Below are positions 10,685-22,620 of a DNA stretch of 64,000 nt, one piece after another (positions within the stretch are counted from its first letter, which is position 1; every line of letters begins with the position of its first letter). This stretch comes from Arachis hypogaea. Lineage: Eukaryota; Streptophyta; Magnoliopsida; Fabales; Fabaceae. The stretch covers positions 106,113,837-106,177,836 of the forward strand of contig NC_092038.1 of assembly GCF_003086295.3 (NCBI RefSeq), written 5' to 3'. The notes below the pieces were generated by a model. That model had not been told where the DNA came from. It made no database searches and was given only the letters and a program-made list of their open reading frames with translations. The translations under genes were made by a program, and so were the position numbers.

Positions 10685-12513
10685 AGTTGTTTATTTATTT
10701 GCGTTGGACGACCCAGGGGCTGAGGCAAATTTTATTTCATCTTCTCTCGTCTCCATACTGGGTTTGCTATTTGTACACCTGCCTCCTTTCTGAATTGAGG
10801 TTGGAAATGGAGTAATAGAGCATGGGTTAGGTGGCTGTGAAGAAGTGGAAATATTGGTACAAGGAATTTCTATTGTGGAGGATTTCTTGGTGATGGAATT
10901 GGGACGTTATGAAGTAGTTTTGGGTGCACGGTGTATTGCTAGTTTGGGTAAATTTGAAGGGGATTATAACGCCTTATCCTTGAGCTGGATGTTGAATGGG
11001 AAGAAGGTGACTTTGCACGGTGATCCCTCTTTAGGGAGAAGTCGAGATAGTGCAAAAGTGACTTTAAATGCCCTGAGAAATAATGAAGAGGGCTTTCTCG
11101 TAACCCCTGTGTTCATTGCCGATTCTATAGAAGCCCAACTATCTGTTTCGTCAGCAACTTTGGCAATTTTGCAGCAATTTGAGGATGTCTTTCAGTCCCC
11201 ATATAGTCTTCCTCCACAAAGAACTCACGATCATGCTATAGTATTAAAAGACGGTGTAGAGATTCCAAACATTAGACCTTACAGATATCCACATTATTAG
11301 AAGGCAGAAATAGAAAAAATAATTAATGAAATGCTGCAGATTGGGATTATTCGGCCCAGCACAAGTCCCTTCTCGAGCCCAGTAATTCTGGTAAAGAAAA
11401 AGGATGGTGGGTGGAGGTTTTGCGTCAACTATAGGGCCCTCAATAAGATCACGGTGCCGGACAAATTTCCTATTCCTATTATAGAGGAGCTATTGGATGA
11501 GCTCGATGGTGCAACAGTGTTTTTCAAATTGGATCTTAAATCTGGATATCATCAAATTCAAATGAAGAAGGAAGATATTCATAAGACAGCTTTTCGCACC
11601 CACGACGGCCATTACGAATTCCTTGTAATGCCTTTTGGCCTCATAAACACTCCATCAACTTTTCAAGCTCTCATGAACACTGTATTTCGTCCGTTTCTCA
11701 AAAAAATTTCTCTAGTTTTCTTTGATGACATCCTTATTTATAGCAAGGATATCATTATCCACAGAGGTCATTTGCAGAATATTTTTGAGGTACTGAGACA
11801 GCCAGTTTATTGGTAAATAAAAAGAAGTGCTGTTTTGAAGCAACGAGTATTAAGTACCTTGGCCATGTTATTTCTGCCGAAGGGGTGGCGGCTGATCCTA
11901 AGAAACTCAGAGATATGCTTGACTGGCCTCCACCAAAAGATCAGCTTGAGGGGTTTCTTGGGTTTAACCAGATATTATCTACGTTTTGTAAAAGGGTATG
12001 GTACTATTTCTGCTCCTCTCACCCAACTTCTCAAAAAGGACTTTTTTAATTGGGGTAAGGATGCTGAATCTGCTTTTCAAATGCTCAAAACAACTATGGT
12101 TTCAGTTCCGATTTTAGCCATTCCATGCTTTTCTAAACCTTTCCAGCTGGAAACCGATGCATTCGGAAAGGGAGTGGGTGCTGTCTTGATGCAGGAGGGT
12201 CGGCCAATTGCTTTTATGAGCCAAAAACTCTCAGAAATAGCCCAGCAGAAATCTGTCTACGAAAGAGAGCTGATGGCAATTGTTCTAGCTATTCAAAAGT
12301 GGAAACACTATCTCATGGGACAGTAGTTCACGGTTTTTACTGATCAAAAGTCCTTGAAGTTTTTATTAGATCAGCGAGTAGCAGAAGAAGCCCATCAGAA
12401 ATGGTTATCCAAGTTACTGGGATACAATTTTGACATTAAATATAAGGCAGGGACAGAAAACAGGGTGGCTGATGACCTTTCTAGGAAATTTCATTTCTCC
12501 TCCTTGTCTTTTT
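10685..12513 (+). pseudogene. Ty3/gypsy protease-RT-RNase H fragment, chromovirus-like
   Basis: Starts inside a retropepsin domain with L-D-D-P-G-A-E-A-N-F-I-S, where D-S-G or a similar site is expected. A full RT follows: [13 protein letters not shown] near 11345, [12 protein letters not shown] near 11521, V-M-P-F-G-L near 11625, and catalytic F-F-D-D-I-L-I-Y near 11720. RNase H has E-T-D-A-F near 12151, Y-E-R-E-L near 12258, F-T-D-Q near 12336 and A-D-D-L-S-R near 12468. Breaks: TGA near 10791, TAG at 11298, frameshifts near 11800 and 11950 that cancel, and TAG at 12324. It ends abruptly where a minus-strand LTR begins; integrase and both LTRs are missing. The lineage within Ty3/gypsy is uncertain. 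Confidence 0.82.
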
Positions 12514-13158
12514 TGGTGTCGTTGCCGGTAAAAAATTTTACAAATAAAGTCTCGTTGTAAGTATAGTTTCTAAACCAACAAAAATCCTTTCGTACAATAG
12601 TTTTGGTTGTCACTAAAGCAAATCCAATAAAATTTATAACCGAAGTATTAAAACCTCAGGTCATCTCTCAAGGAATTGCAGGGAAGTGTGATTTATTATT
12701 GGTTATGGAAAAAGGTATATTTATGGATTTTTGAAATAGGGAACAAGGAAATAAATTAACAATAAAGTAAATTAATTATCATGAACACCCTTGCAAGGTA
12801 TAAGAACTGGAAATCCAATCCTAGTTATCCTTATAAGGTGTGATGAGAATTGTTTATTGCTCCCACTTAGTTAACCCGTACTAAATAAAGGAAAGTCAAG
12901 TGGACCAATTAAATTGATTCCTCAAATCCTAGTCAACTCCTAAGGAAAGACTAGCTTTAGAGGGATCCAATTCAACCAGCAAACTTCAAATATCAATCAA
13001 CAGCTGAGTTTGATAACTCAAGTGTCACCAATTACTCTACCAAAGCAAAGGGAGGAGAAAAATCCAAATTATTTATATCCTAAATGGAAGAAAGAAGTCA
13101 TAAATCTAAAATACCTCAATTTATATTAAATAAAGAAATCAATTCTAACATGAAGAAT

Positions 13159-14588
13159 TGATAAACCACTATTTTATAGTTTATTTTGTGTTTAATTGAG
13201 TGGTTTTTATCAAGTCTTTACCCACTTATTCATATGATTTGCATCGCTGTACAACTCCTTCCTAGTCTTGATCTATGGTTGAAAACTTGCTTCCTAGAGA
13301 TCTTTTTATTGTGTATTTTAATTCTCTTTTATACCATTCAATGCCGTGATCTGTGTTAAGTGTTTTAGAGATTACAGGGCAGGAATGGCTTAGAGAATGG
13401 AGAGGAAGCTTGCAAAAATGGAAGAAACACAAGAAACCAAGGAGATGACCAGCGAACACCGACGCGGACGCATGGCTCACGCAACCGCGCGAAATGGAGA
13501 AAATCGCAATGACGCGTTCGCGTGTCTGACGCGAACACGTGGATTGGAATCTGAACGAATGACGCGAATGCGTGGATGACGCATACGCGTGGCAAGGAAA
13601 ACGCTGAATGACGCGCACGCGTGGACGACGCGCACGCGTGGACGACGCGCACGCGTTACATGCGCGATCTGTGGAATTAACAAAAATCGCTGGGGGCGAT
13701 TTCTGGGCTGTTTTTGACCCAGTTTTCGGTCCAGAAAACACAAATTAGAGGCTATAAAGTGGGGGAATGCATCCATTCATCAGACAAGGCTCATAATTCA
13801 CAATTTTAGTTTTAGATGTAGTTCTCTAGAGAGAGAGGCTCTCTCATCTCTCTTAGGTTTTAGGATTAGGATTTCTCTTTTACTTTTAATTCTTCTAGTA
13901 CTTTAGTTTATTTATTTTCCCTTGTTGATTATTTGATGTTGTTACTTTAATTTATGAATCCTCGTGTCAGATTTGATTTTTCTTATTTATGCAATTTGAG
14001 GTATCTCATATTTATGACTTTAATTTAGCTTTTTACACTCTTAGCTTTGGTTGAGTAATTGGAGACACTTGAGTTATCAAACTCTTTGTTCATTGAAAAT
14101 TGGAATTCTTTGCTGATTGATTTGAATTTCCCTAACTCTAGTCTTTTCTTAGGAATTGACTAGGACCTGAGGAATCAAATTGATTTATCCACTTAACATA
14201 CCTTCATAGTTAGAGGTTTTCCAACTGGGAGCAAAAGCCAATTCTCATTACAATTGATAAGGATAACTAGGATAGGACGTCCAGTTCTCATACCTTGCCA
14301 AGAGCTTTTCTAGTTATTAGTTTACTTCTTTTACCATTTACTTTTCTTGTTCTCTTATCCAAAACCCCCAAAAACACACTTTTCCATAACCAATTATAAG
14401 CACACTTCCCTGCAATTCCTTGAGAGACGACCCGAGGTTTAAATACTTCGGTTATCAATTTTATTAGGGGTTTGTTACTTGTGACAACAAAACTTTTGTA
14501 CGAAAGGATTCTCTATTGGTTTAGAAACTATACTTACAACGCAATTATATTTTTGTGAATTTCTTTACCGATAGAAATCAGTTCGTTA
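13159..14588 (+). repeat. Solo LTR (1430 bp) with target-site duplication AGAAT
   Basis: Runs from TGATAAACCACTATTTTATA to ...CAGTTCGTTA and is flanked by a perfect AGAAT at 13154-13158 and 14589-14593. No internal region is present. It lies in the opposite orientation inside an older LTR of the same family. The terminal CA has become TA. A CGCG-rich palindrome cluster precedes the TATA box. Confidence 0.85.
13445..13759 (+). promoter_or_regulatory. CGCG-palindrome cluster and TATA box of the solo LTR
   Basis: More than ten CGCG cores, mostly ACGCGT or GACGCGCACGCGTGG units, lie at 13465-13665, followed by TATAAAG at 13753-13759. CGCG boxes of the VCGCGB type are the known binding site of plant CAMTA factors; any use here is inferred. 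Frames that translate the cluster as Arg/Val/His repeats are not genes. Confidence 0.55.
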
Positions 14589-14847
14589 AGAATTCATAAA
14601 CCAAATTGGGAAGATAAATAAACTAAAGTAATAGAATAAATAAAAGTAGAAAAGAAACTAAATTAAAGGAACATTGAACCTGGAATTGAGAAGAAATCAT
14701 AATCCTAAAAGAAATCCTAAATCCTAAATCTTAAAACCTAAGAGAGAGAGGAGATAGCCTCTCTACCTAGAAAACTACATCTAAAGCTAAAATTGTGAAT
14801 AATGAATGTTGTGACTCTGTTGTTCCTTGAATGGATGCATTCCCCCA

Positions 14848-15175
14848 CTTTATAGCCTCTAATCTGTGTTTTCTGGGCCTGGATTTGGGCCAAAAAGGAG
14901 TCCAGAAATCGCTGGGGACGTTTTTTGCAATTTTCTGTACGTGGCGTCTATCACGCGTGCGCGTAGGTCACGCGTGCGCGTCATTTGGAAGTTTTCCTTG
15001 TCACGCGTACGCGTCAGTCACGCGTACGCGTCGCTTGTGTTTTGCGCTAGGCATGCGTTCGCGTCGTCCACGCGTGCGCGTTGCTTGGGTTCTGCACAAG
15101 TCACTTGTTCGCGTCGTCCATGCGTGCGCATTGCTGCTATTTCCTTCAAAACTTCATTTTCGCGCGTTCCTTCCA
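14848..15175 (-). promoter_or_regulatory. CGCG-palindrome cluster and TATA box of the outer LTR
   Basis: Mirror arrangement on the - strand: a cluster of CACGCGTGCGCGT and CACGCGTACGCGT units (14945-15175), then a TATA box (CTTTATAG on the + strand, 14848-14854). The unit sequences differ from those in the inner LTR (GTGCGCGT or GTACGCGT against GCGCACGCGT), though the rest of the LTR aligns. Confidence 0.5.
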
Positions 15176-15437
15176 GTTTTGCATGTTTCCTTCCTATTCT
15201 CTAAGCCATTTCTGCCTTATAAAGCCTGAAAATACTCAACACACGGATCACGACATCGAATGATAATAAAGGATAATTAAAATCAATAATTTTATGGTCT
15301 AGGAAACATATTTTCACATGTATTAAGGAATAAGGAAGGAATTGTAAAACCATGCAATTTATATGAATAAGTGAGCAAAGACTTGATAGAAATCACTCAA
15401 TTGAGCATAATATAAATCATAAAATAGTAGTTTATCA

Positions 15438-17040
15438 GCGATCAACTTCAGTGACAGAGATAAGGAGTTTCCTAGGTTTGGCAGGGTATTATTGCAGATT
15501 CATTAAGGGATTTTCACAGGTCGCCTTACCTTTAACTAAGTTGACTAGGAAGGATATGCCTTTTATCTGGACTCTGGAGTGTGAAGAGAGTTTTTAAGCA
15601 TTGAAGCACAGGTTGACTACTACACCCATGTTGGTATTGCCTGAACCAAGTGAACCGTTTGAAGTGTACTGTGATGCATCATTAAAGGGTTTAGGGTGCG
15701 TTCTGATGCAGGACTGGAATGTTGTAGCATATGCCTCACGGCAATTAAAGCTGCATGTGATGAACTATTTGACACATGATTTGGAACTTGCTGCTGTTGT
15801 GTTTGCTCTAAAGATCTAGAGGCACTATCTCTATGGTGTCAAGTTTCATGTTTTCTCAAACCATAAGAATTTGAAGTATCTCTTTGAGTAGAAAGAGTTG
15901 AATATGTGTCAGAGGAGTTGGATGGAGATTCTGAAGGATTATGATTTCAAATTGAATTACCAACCAGGAAAACCGAACGTTGTGGCAGACGCCTTGAGTC
16001 AGAAGTCTTTATATGCAGCTTGGATGATGTTGTGAGAAGAAGAGTTACTAAAGGCATTTCAAGGTTTAAATTTGGGAGTTAGAGAAAAATCTGGAATTCT
16101 GTGTTTGAGTCAGTTGCAGATTTCAAGTTATTTTAAATCAGAACTTCTGAAGGCTCATCGAGATAGTGAAGCATTACGTAAGGTATTACCAGCAGTTGAA
16201 CAGGAAAAATAGTGGAGAGTGTCAGAAGATCAGGATGGTTTGTGGAGGTTCAAGAACCGGATCATTGTGCTAGACGGATGGTCAATTAGAGAGAACTATC
16301 CAGACCTTGGAGGATATGCTAAGGGCTTGTGTTTTGGACTAGCCGGCGAGCTGGGATTGATATATGCCATTAGTGGAGTTTTCTTATAATAATAGCTACC
16401 ATGCAAGCATCGGAATGGCTCTATATGAGGCTCTGTATGGCAGAAAATGTCAATCCTCGCTATGTTGGTATGAAACTAGAGAAAGAAGTTTACTAGGGCC
16501 TGAGATGATAACTGAAACTACTGAGCAAATAAAGAAGATTCGTAGCCGAATGCTTATAGCCCAGAGCCGTCAAAAGAGTTATGTTGATCTAAGGAGAAAG
16601 CCTTTGGAATTTGAAGAAGGGGAGCATGTCTTTCTGAAGGTTATACCAACCACTGAAGGAAGAAGAGCTATTAAGACTAAGAAACTGAATCCCCATTATA
16701 TTGGACCGTTTGAGATCCTGAGAAGAATTGGACCGATAGCTTATAGAATTACTTTACCGCCTTATCTTTTGAACTTGCATGATGTGCTTTATATATCACA
16801 GCTTTGGGAGTATACTCCTGATGCGAGTCATGTTCTGGAACCAAAACCGATTCAAATAAGAGGAGTTCTAACACTTCCAGTAATTCCGGTAAGAATTGAT
16901 GACACCAGCGTTAAACGATTGCGTGGAAAGAAAGTATCATTGGTAAAAGTAGCTTGGAGTCGAGCTGGTATTGAGGAACATACTAGGGACCTCGAATCAG
17001 ACATGTGGAAAGACTACCCACATCTCTTTTCAGGTAACTG
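15438..17040 (+). pseudogene. RT end, RNase H and integrase C-terminus of the Del/Tekay-like element
   Basis: Reads the RT connection (F-L-G-L-A-G-Y-Y-C-R-F-I-K-G-F-S near 15470), then RNase H with E-V-Y-C-D-A-S near 15663, T-H-D-L-E-L-A-A-V near 15775 and N-V-V-A-D-A-L near 15979. Stops occur near 15595, 15817, 15889, 16033 and 16210. Near 16275 the frame jumps from the linker before integrase straight to the end of its core, so the zinc-binding region and catalytic triad are deleted. The part from 16364 to 17038 is open and includes the G-P-F-E-I-L-R-R-I-G motif and a chromodomain-like tail (K-V-A-W-S-R near 16950, then E-S-D-M-W-K-D-Y-P-H-L-F), which in active elements directs integration to marked chromatin. 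Confidence 0.82.
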
Positions 17041-18439
17041 AATTCGAATTTTGAGGACAAAATTCTTTGTTAGATGGGTAAGATGTAAACCCCGTTAAAT
17101 TAGTAAGTAATTAGCCAATAAATTAATTTTTAATAAAGGAGATTAGAAACATGAATATTATATCAAATAAGGATAGAGCTCATCGAAACAAGAATTTTGA
17201 CACTAATTTTGAAGAAATCGGCCCAAGGTTGAACCGAATGGGCCGAACCGGTCAAACCAGGCCCAAATCGGGCCCGTGGAACCAACCGAGCCAACCCTTA
17301 AATAAACCCAATCTCTTTCATTACCCCATTATATCTGAAGTAGCGTTGCAGCAACAGGGGAGAGGAGTGAAGGAAAATTCCCCGTAACCTTACGTTGATT
17401 TTAAATCACCATAACTCCTTCATCCGAACTCCGATTGTCGCACCGTTTGTGGCCATGTGACCACCGCGTCGAGCTCTACGTTTCTACCGGAACAATTTTA
17501 TAGGTAAACCATTAATCACTCTCAGCCACTCTTTTCCCCCAACTTTTGAAAGTTTTGTACGGGTTTGAATTTCTTTACTTTTTTCATGTTTTAGGATCCA
17601 ATTAGCTTGAGAAAAATATTTACTCTTTCTTATGTGAAGTTTGGGTAAGGTGAGGATACCATAATTCCATTTTAATTTTACTAAATTTGAGCTTTGGGTA
17701 TTAAATTGGGTATATATGTGTTTTGAATGTGTATTAGGTTGTGAATAAATAATTGGAGCTTGAAATTATGAATATTGGAATTTGGAGGAAGCTGAGCCTA
17801 GTGTTTATTGGATTTTGAGGAGCGTTTGTTTTAATTAAATTGCCTTGAATGTCACGTGGGAATCGGCCAAGGTATGGTTTAGGTTTCTTACATTTAATAT
17901 GTAAGGTTCTATGAAAACTTAGGCTAGGTTGGAATGAATGTGTATATAATTATTGCTTAGCATCTTGTCAATTAGTTGATTTGGTTTGGTGTTTGTGTGA
18001 ATTGAATAGCTTGATGATTATGAATTTGAGAATGTAAGTTTATAGTTGATAATGCTTGATGAATTGGACTATGATTATAGTGATGATTGCTATGGTAATG
18101 AAGAAGGGTATGTAATGTTGATTTGGTGAGATTTGAAGTGTGTAAAAAGAGACTTTTGAATTGAAAATGAGGTTTATGAGGTTTTGTTGCACTTTGGTTT
18201 TGGACTGAATTTTGGCAGGCTATAACTTGGCTTCCGGAATCCCAAATTGATTTCAAATGGTTTTAGATGAAAATTGGGTTCGTAAAGTTTATGTCGTTCG
18301 AAGAACGGAAGAAAAACTATTTAAAACGATTGAGTTATGCCCGTCGGAAATTTTGGTGTAGAATATGTAATTTATATGTGACTATACATGAAACTTGTTA
18401 TAATTCTGCAGCTTTGCTACTGATATGTTTTTTTAAGAG

Positions 18440-19031
18440 AATGTACGTCCACGCGTACGCGTGGCATGGGTTTTGGCAATGCGTACACGACTGGTCCCAT
18501 GCGTACGCAGAAGGGGCTAACAAGCATGTTCACGCATACGCGTGACCCATGCACACGCATGATATGAAGTTTTCACCCACGCGTACGCATGAAGAGGGAC
18601 GCGCGCGCGAGCTGCACTTTCACACTTCCATGTGTACGCGTGACCCCTGTTACAGCATACATGATTTTTGAGTTTTAAAACCCTATTTCAATTTCTAAAC
18701 CTCTATTTTCATTCCTTTGGTCATAAATAGTAGTATTAAATATGATAATCAGATGGAGTCAGAAAATGGAGATAACTTGAAGGTGAAGTAAAGTTGAAAT
18801 GTGATGAATTGATTATGAAATGTTACGGATAATTATATATGATACTTGGCTGGATATTCAGATGAGATATTCAGATGAATGATTATTTATGATACTTGGC
18901 TTGAATGATTAAATGATTTGAGGTACGAGATTCCCTGGGTAAAGTATTGTGGCTTGCCACCACGTGTACTTGGTTGAAAACTCGATACTCTGTTGACCCT
19001 ACGACGTAAGGGTGACCGGGCACTTATAAAT
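18440..19031 (+). promoter_or_regulatory. CGCG-palindrome cluster and candidate TATA boxes in the Del-like LTR
   Basis: CCACGCGTACGCGTGG at about 18450, then CACGCATACGCGTG, CACGCGTACGCATG, GACGCGCGCGCGAG and GTACGCGTGA up to 18645. Two TATA candidates follow: CATAAATAG near 18722 and CTTATAAATCC near 19022. I cannot say which is used. Confidence 0.4.
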
Positions 19032-19678
19032 CCCCGGGAATGTTAACCCCCATTGAGCAATATTGATTATTTGAGAAAAAGCTATGCATAGACTCTTGGG
19101 GATGCATGTCGAAGGACAATCTAAGATTTTCAGACTTGTCGGGTTGGCTGGATAACCGACAGATGAGCCTCATCAGCCATAGGACAGGCATGCATCATAT
19201 GCATACTACTTGAATTACTTGCTTGTGCATAAAATGGGTGTGCCTAAGAGTACTTGCCATGCTAAATGTATATTTGTTACCTGCAGTATTTGTAACCTTC
19301 TTGTGCTTGCCTGTATCTGTTTATTTATCTGTGAAATGCTGACGGAGATGGAGGTATGGAGGAATGGCAGTATGGGATTTAGAATTAAGGTTAAGTTAGG
19401 CTTAGATACTCTTAGAAAACCACCTTTTATGGCTTCTATTTAATACTTTAAGCTCTATAATCTGAGTGTCGGCGTTCTAGGATTGCCTCTGACATTCTCA
19501 GGAGCTTATATATTATGTGTGTGGCACCTTACCATACTGAGAACCTCCGGTTCTCATTCCATACTATGTTGTTGTTTTTCAGTTGCAGGTCGAGAGGCAT
19601 CTCGTTAGGCGTCTGAACCCCTGAAGCGAAGTGGTTACTGGGTTATTTTGTTGTACAGTGATGTATATATATGTACTT

Positions 19679-19680
<2 letters not shown>

Positions 19681-19722
<42 letters not shown>
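19681..19722 (+). repeat. (CT)21 microsatellite
   Basis: Perfect dinucleotide run of 42 bp inside the Del-like LTR. Confidence 0.95.
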
Positions 19723-19725
<3 letters not shown>

Positions 19726-19806
19726 CATAACTTGCTCTTTTGATCCTTTTAGAGGTTTATGGAGAGGCATAATTTTATTTATGTACATTTGGGTTTTGGA
19801 TATATA

Positions 19807-19810
<4 letters not shown>

Positions 19811-19886
<76 letters not shown>

Positions 19887-19905
19887 TGTGTGTGTGTGTG
19901 CGCGT
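19811..19905 (+). repeat. (TG)n microsatellite
   Basis: Near-perfect run with two GCGC interruptions near its end. Frames across it encode only Cys-Val or His-Thr repeats and are not genes. Confidence 0.95.
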
Positions 19906-20498
19906 GCAAATATTCTCCAGCCAGTCTTGACTTCGCGGGCTGAGTTAGGAGCTTGTTATTTTGTATCTTTGGCACTCTATTCCTACTTTTATAATCTTAT
20001 GTTTGATGGTTATAGCTTTTTTAGCACGCAGGTTAACTCGTTTCTTGAGCGTTACATTTTTTTGTTTCGCGATTTTTATTTCCTCTATTTTTCAAAGCTC
20101 CTAGCATATTATAATCTTTCTACTATTATACGTATACATTTTATTTTAGAGGTCGTAATACCCCACCACTTCTGTTTTACGACTTAAGCGTAGTGTGTGT
20201 GTGTGTGTGTGCAAATATTCTCCGGCCAGTCTTGACTTCGCGGGCTGAGTTAGGAGCTTATTATTTTGTATCTTTGGCACTCTATTCCTACTTTTATAAT
20301 CTTATGTTTGATGGTTATAGCTTTTTTAGTACGCAGGTTAACTCGTTTCTTGAGCGTTGCATTTTTTTTGTTTCGCGATTTTTATTTCCTCTATTTTTCA
20401 AAGCTCCTAGCATATTATAATCTTTCTGCTATTATACGTATACATTTTATTTTAGAGGTCATAATACCCCATCTCTTCTGTTTTACGACTTAAGCGTA
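19906..20498 (+). repeat. 287-bp tandem duplication of the LTR end
   Basis: Copy 1 (19906-20192) and copy 2 (20211-20498) differ at about eight positions plus one T indel. Both start GCAAATATTCTCC and end GACTTAAGCGTA, and each is preceded by a (TG)n run, so slippage or unequal exchange through the TG tracts is the likely origin. Only copy 2 continues to the true LTR terminus. Confidence 0.9.
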
Positions 20499-20523
20499 AA
20501 GTTCAGTGTGGTAGGATGTTACA

Positions 20524-21840
20524 TTTGATATTTTTTATTTATATATATTTAATTACTTTTATATTAATAATTATGAATAAAAGAATATAATTTATTTAAA
20601 TATAAGTGAATATAAAATTAAAATAATATCTAAAAAATTATTATACATTTTTACTATATAATTAATTATTAACATTTAAAATAATAAAAAATAATATAAC
20701 TTAGTATTAAGGAGAACATGTAGGAAAAAAAAACCAATTTGTACAACTATGATTTTTACTAGTTGAAATTTTAGTTTACTAATTTTCTAGTTGAACCGAC
20801 CAATCTAATTTTTACCACTATAGTTTTTACAATACGAAAGTGGCTAAGTGAATATTTAATTTTGGTGGATAAAATATAAAAAAAAGTGGTGAATAGTCTA
20901 AAACTAAAAAATATTATTTTCAATTTTGTACTCTTTTTAAAAAATGTTTTTGTTAAAAATATTTTTAAAATATTTAATCAATCATATTTTCATACTTTAT
21001 TTTTATTTTCATAAAAAATAAAAATAAAAACACCCAAAACAATTAGTCCCTAATATTTTACTTTATATTGTTAATAAAAAATAGATAAAAAAATTGATAT
21101 ATTTTTGTCAATTTATAATTAATGCAATTAAAATTTGAAGAACCATTTTGGACTTTGGTTTAGGGTGCAAACCCCAAATATCACTCCGGGACTTAGACTC
21201 GGCCTAAACACTTAAGAAAGAAAAAGAACCAAATGCAGAAAGATGAAATGAGTTGGCTTATGGTAAGGACTCGGTGCACGTGCAAGGGAATAAATATATG
21301 GGAACCAATTAACCACCATCATATTATTTGATATTTATTTTTTGCATTTTCTTTATACACGTATGTGTTGTGGATATGAAAAATGTATTCTTTTGTTACC
21401 ATAAGAGGGGAAAAAAAAATCAAAGCGGTGATTTAAGAAAAAATAAGAGACAAAAAATAAAAAGAAAATAAATAAAAATTTTTATTTTTCTTTATTTAAA
21501 TGCTAAAAAAATAGAAAGAAAAAAAATTTAGTATAAATTTTACTAAAAAAATTTTCTATCCATTACAAATAAAAAAATAAAAAATATTATCTATTGTATA
21601 ACAATATTATTCATAGTTCTATTATTAATACTAATTATCAATATAAATTTAATTTTAATAATTTTAATATATTATTGTAATAAAAATTTAAATTTAAACA
21701 TTATATATGTATTAAATAAATAATTTAAATTAAATATATAAAATTATAATATTTTATAATATTTATAAAATATAATAAAATATAAATAAATAAAAATATT
21801 TATATTTTATTTTATTATAAGAGTATTAATATAATTTTAT
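20524..21840. other. AT-rich intergenic DNA
   Basis: No credible ORF or RNA gene. Mostly A/T-rich with poly-A/T stretches. Confidence 0.7.
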
Positions 21841-22620
21841 ACAACAACAATAACAATAAAGTCTTGTCCTATTAGGTGGGTCGACTACATGAATTAAACG
21901 ACGCCATTAAACTCTATCATGTATCATGTCTATTAAGAGACCGTTAACATGTAGATCTCGTTTGACCACCTTATGGATGATCTTCTTAAGTCTTCCTCTG
22001 CCTTTTAGCTTTTGTCCATCTTCCATCACATCTATCCTCTTGATTGGGTGTTCTGTCGGTCTTCTTCTCACATGTCCGAACCACGCGTGATTCTACTGTC
22101 TTTTCCACAACTACTCCAACTCACTCTCTTATATCTTCATTCATTATTCTATCCAATCGTGTATGACCACTCATTCATATCAACATCTTCATCTCTATCA
22201 CACTTAACTTATGTTCGTACTTCTCTTTGCCTGCCCAACACTCTATACCATGAAGCATAGTCAGATAGCAGTACGATAAAATTTACCTCTAAGTTTTAAA
22301 GGTATTTTTTGTCACATATAAAACCAAGCGCACTTTGCCATTTTGACTAACCTGCTTGAATCGTATAATTTACATCCTGTTTAATCTCACCAAGATACTT
22401 AAAACTCTTAACTTTTCGTAGGATGCTATATCAAATCTTCACCTTTATATAAGGATTTTACATTTCATATGTTCCGTCTTGCTACAGCTTATATTTAGAC
22501 CATACACTTTCATAACTCCAATTTCTTATTTAGCTCTTTCCTTAACTCTCCCGTAAAAACAATATCATCGATAAAAAATATACACTATAATACAAATTCT
22601 GTGAGTATTTCCAAGACTAA
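21841..22620 (-). pseudogene. RTE-type LINE, 3' end of the reverse transcriptase ORF
   Basis: Read on the - strand it gives the C-terminal region of plant RTE-like elements: an RT thumb-like region, then M-E-D-G-Q-K-L-K-G-R-G-R near 21995, and a terminal I-H-V-V-D-P-P before the end. The element closes with the TTGTTGTTG-type 3' repeat (CAACAACAATAACAATAA on the + strand at 21842), the hallmark tail of RTE LINEs. Several stops are present. Only the 3' approximately 780 bp remains, the usual 5' truncation of target-primed insertions. Confidence 0.75.

Larger units (their letters stand above)
12514..15437 (-). repeat. Minus-strand LTR interrupted by a same-family LTR
   Basis: Two halves of one - strand LTR: its 5' half is 15437 down to 14594 (starting TGATAAACTACTATTTTATG) and its 3' half is 13153 down to about 12514. 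Both halves are reverse-complement matches to the intact + strand copy between them. The left flank is a chromovirus-like RNase H and the right flank a different gypsy RT, with no matching 5-bp duplication, so this outer copy probably marks a recombination junction and not a simple insertion. Confidence 0.8.
15438..20523 (+). mobile_element. Del/Tekay-like chromovirus, 5' truncated, integrase core deleted
   Basis: Begins mid-RT, continues through RNase H to the integrase C-terminus with a chromodomain-like tail, then a degenerate polypurine site and a 3.4 kb LTR with TGTAA...TTACA ends. The RNase H and tail motifs are those of the Del/Tekay branch. The 5' LTR, gag, protease and most of RT are absent. 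Confidence 0.8.
17085..20523 (+). repeat. 3.4 kb LTR of the Del/Tekay-like element
   Basis: Starts TGTAAACCCCGTTAAATTAG, 14 bases after a degenerate polypurine stretch, and ends GTAGGATGTTACA; TGTAA and TTACA are inverted copies. It contains a CGCG-palindrome cluster, CT and GT microsatellites, and a 287-bp tandem duplication near its 3' end that helps explain its length. No gene inside. Confidence 0.75.

Noticed and set aside
13262..13776. Open frames rich in Arg, Val and His on the - strand
   Set aside because: They are translations of the CGCG palindrome cluster in an LTR; composition is driven by the repeat. The same holds for 14831-15263.
19631..20187. Cys-Val and His-Thr repeat frames
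   Set aside because: Produced by the (TG)n and (CT)n microsatellites.
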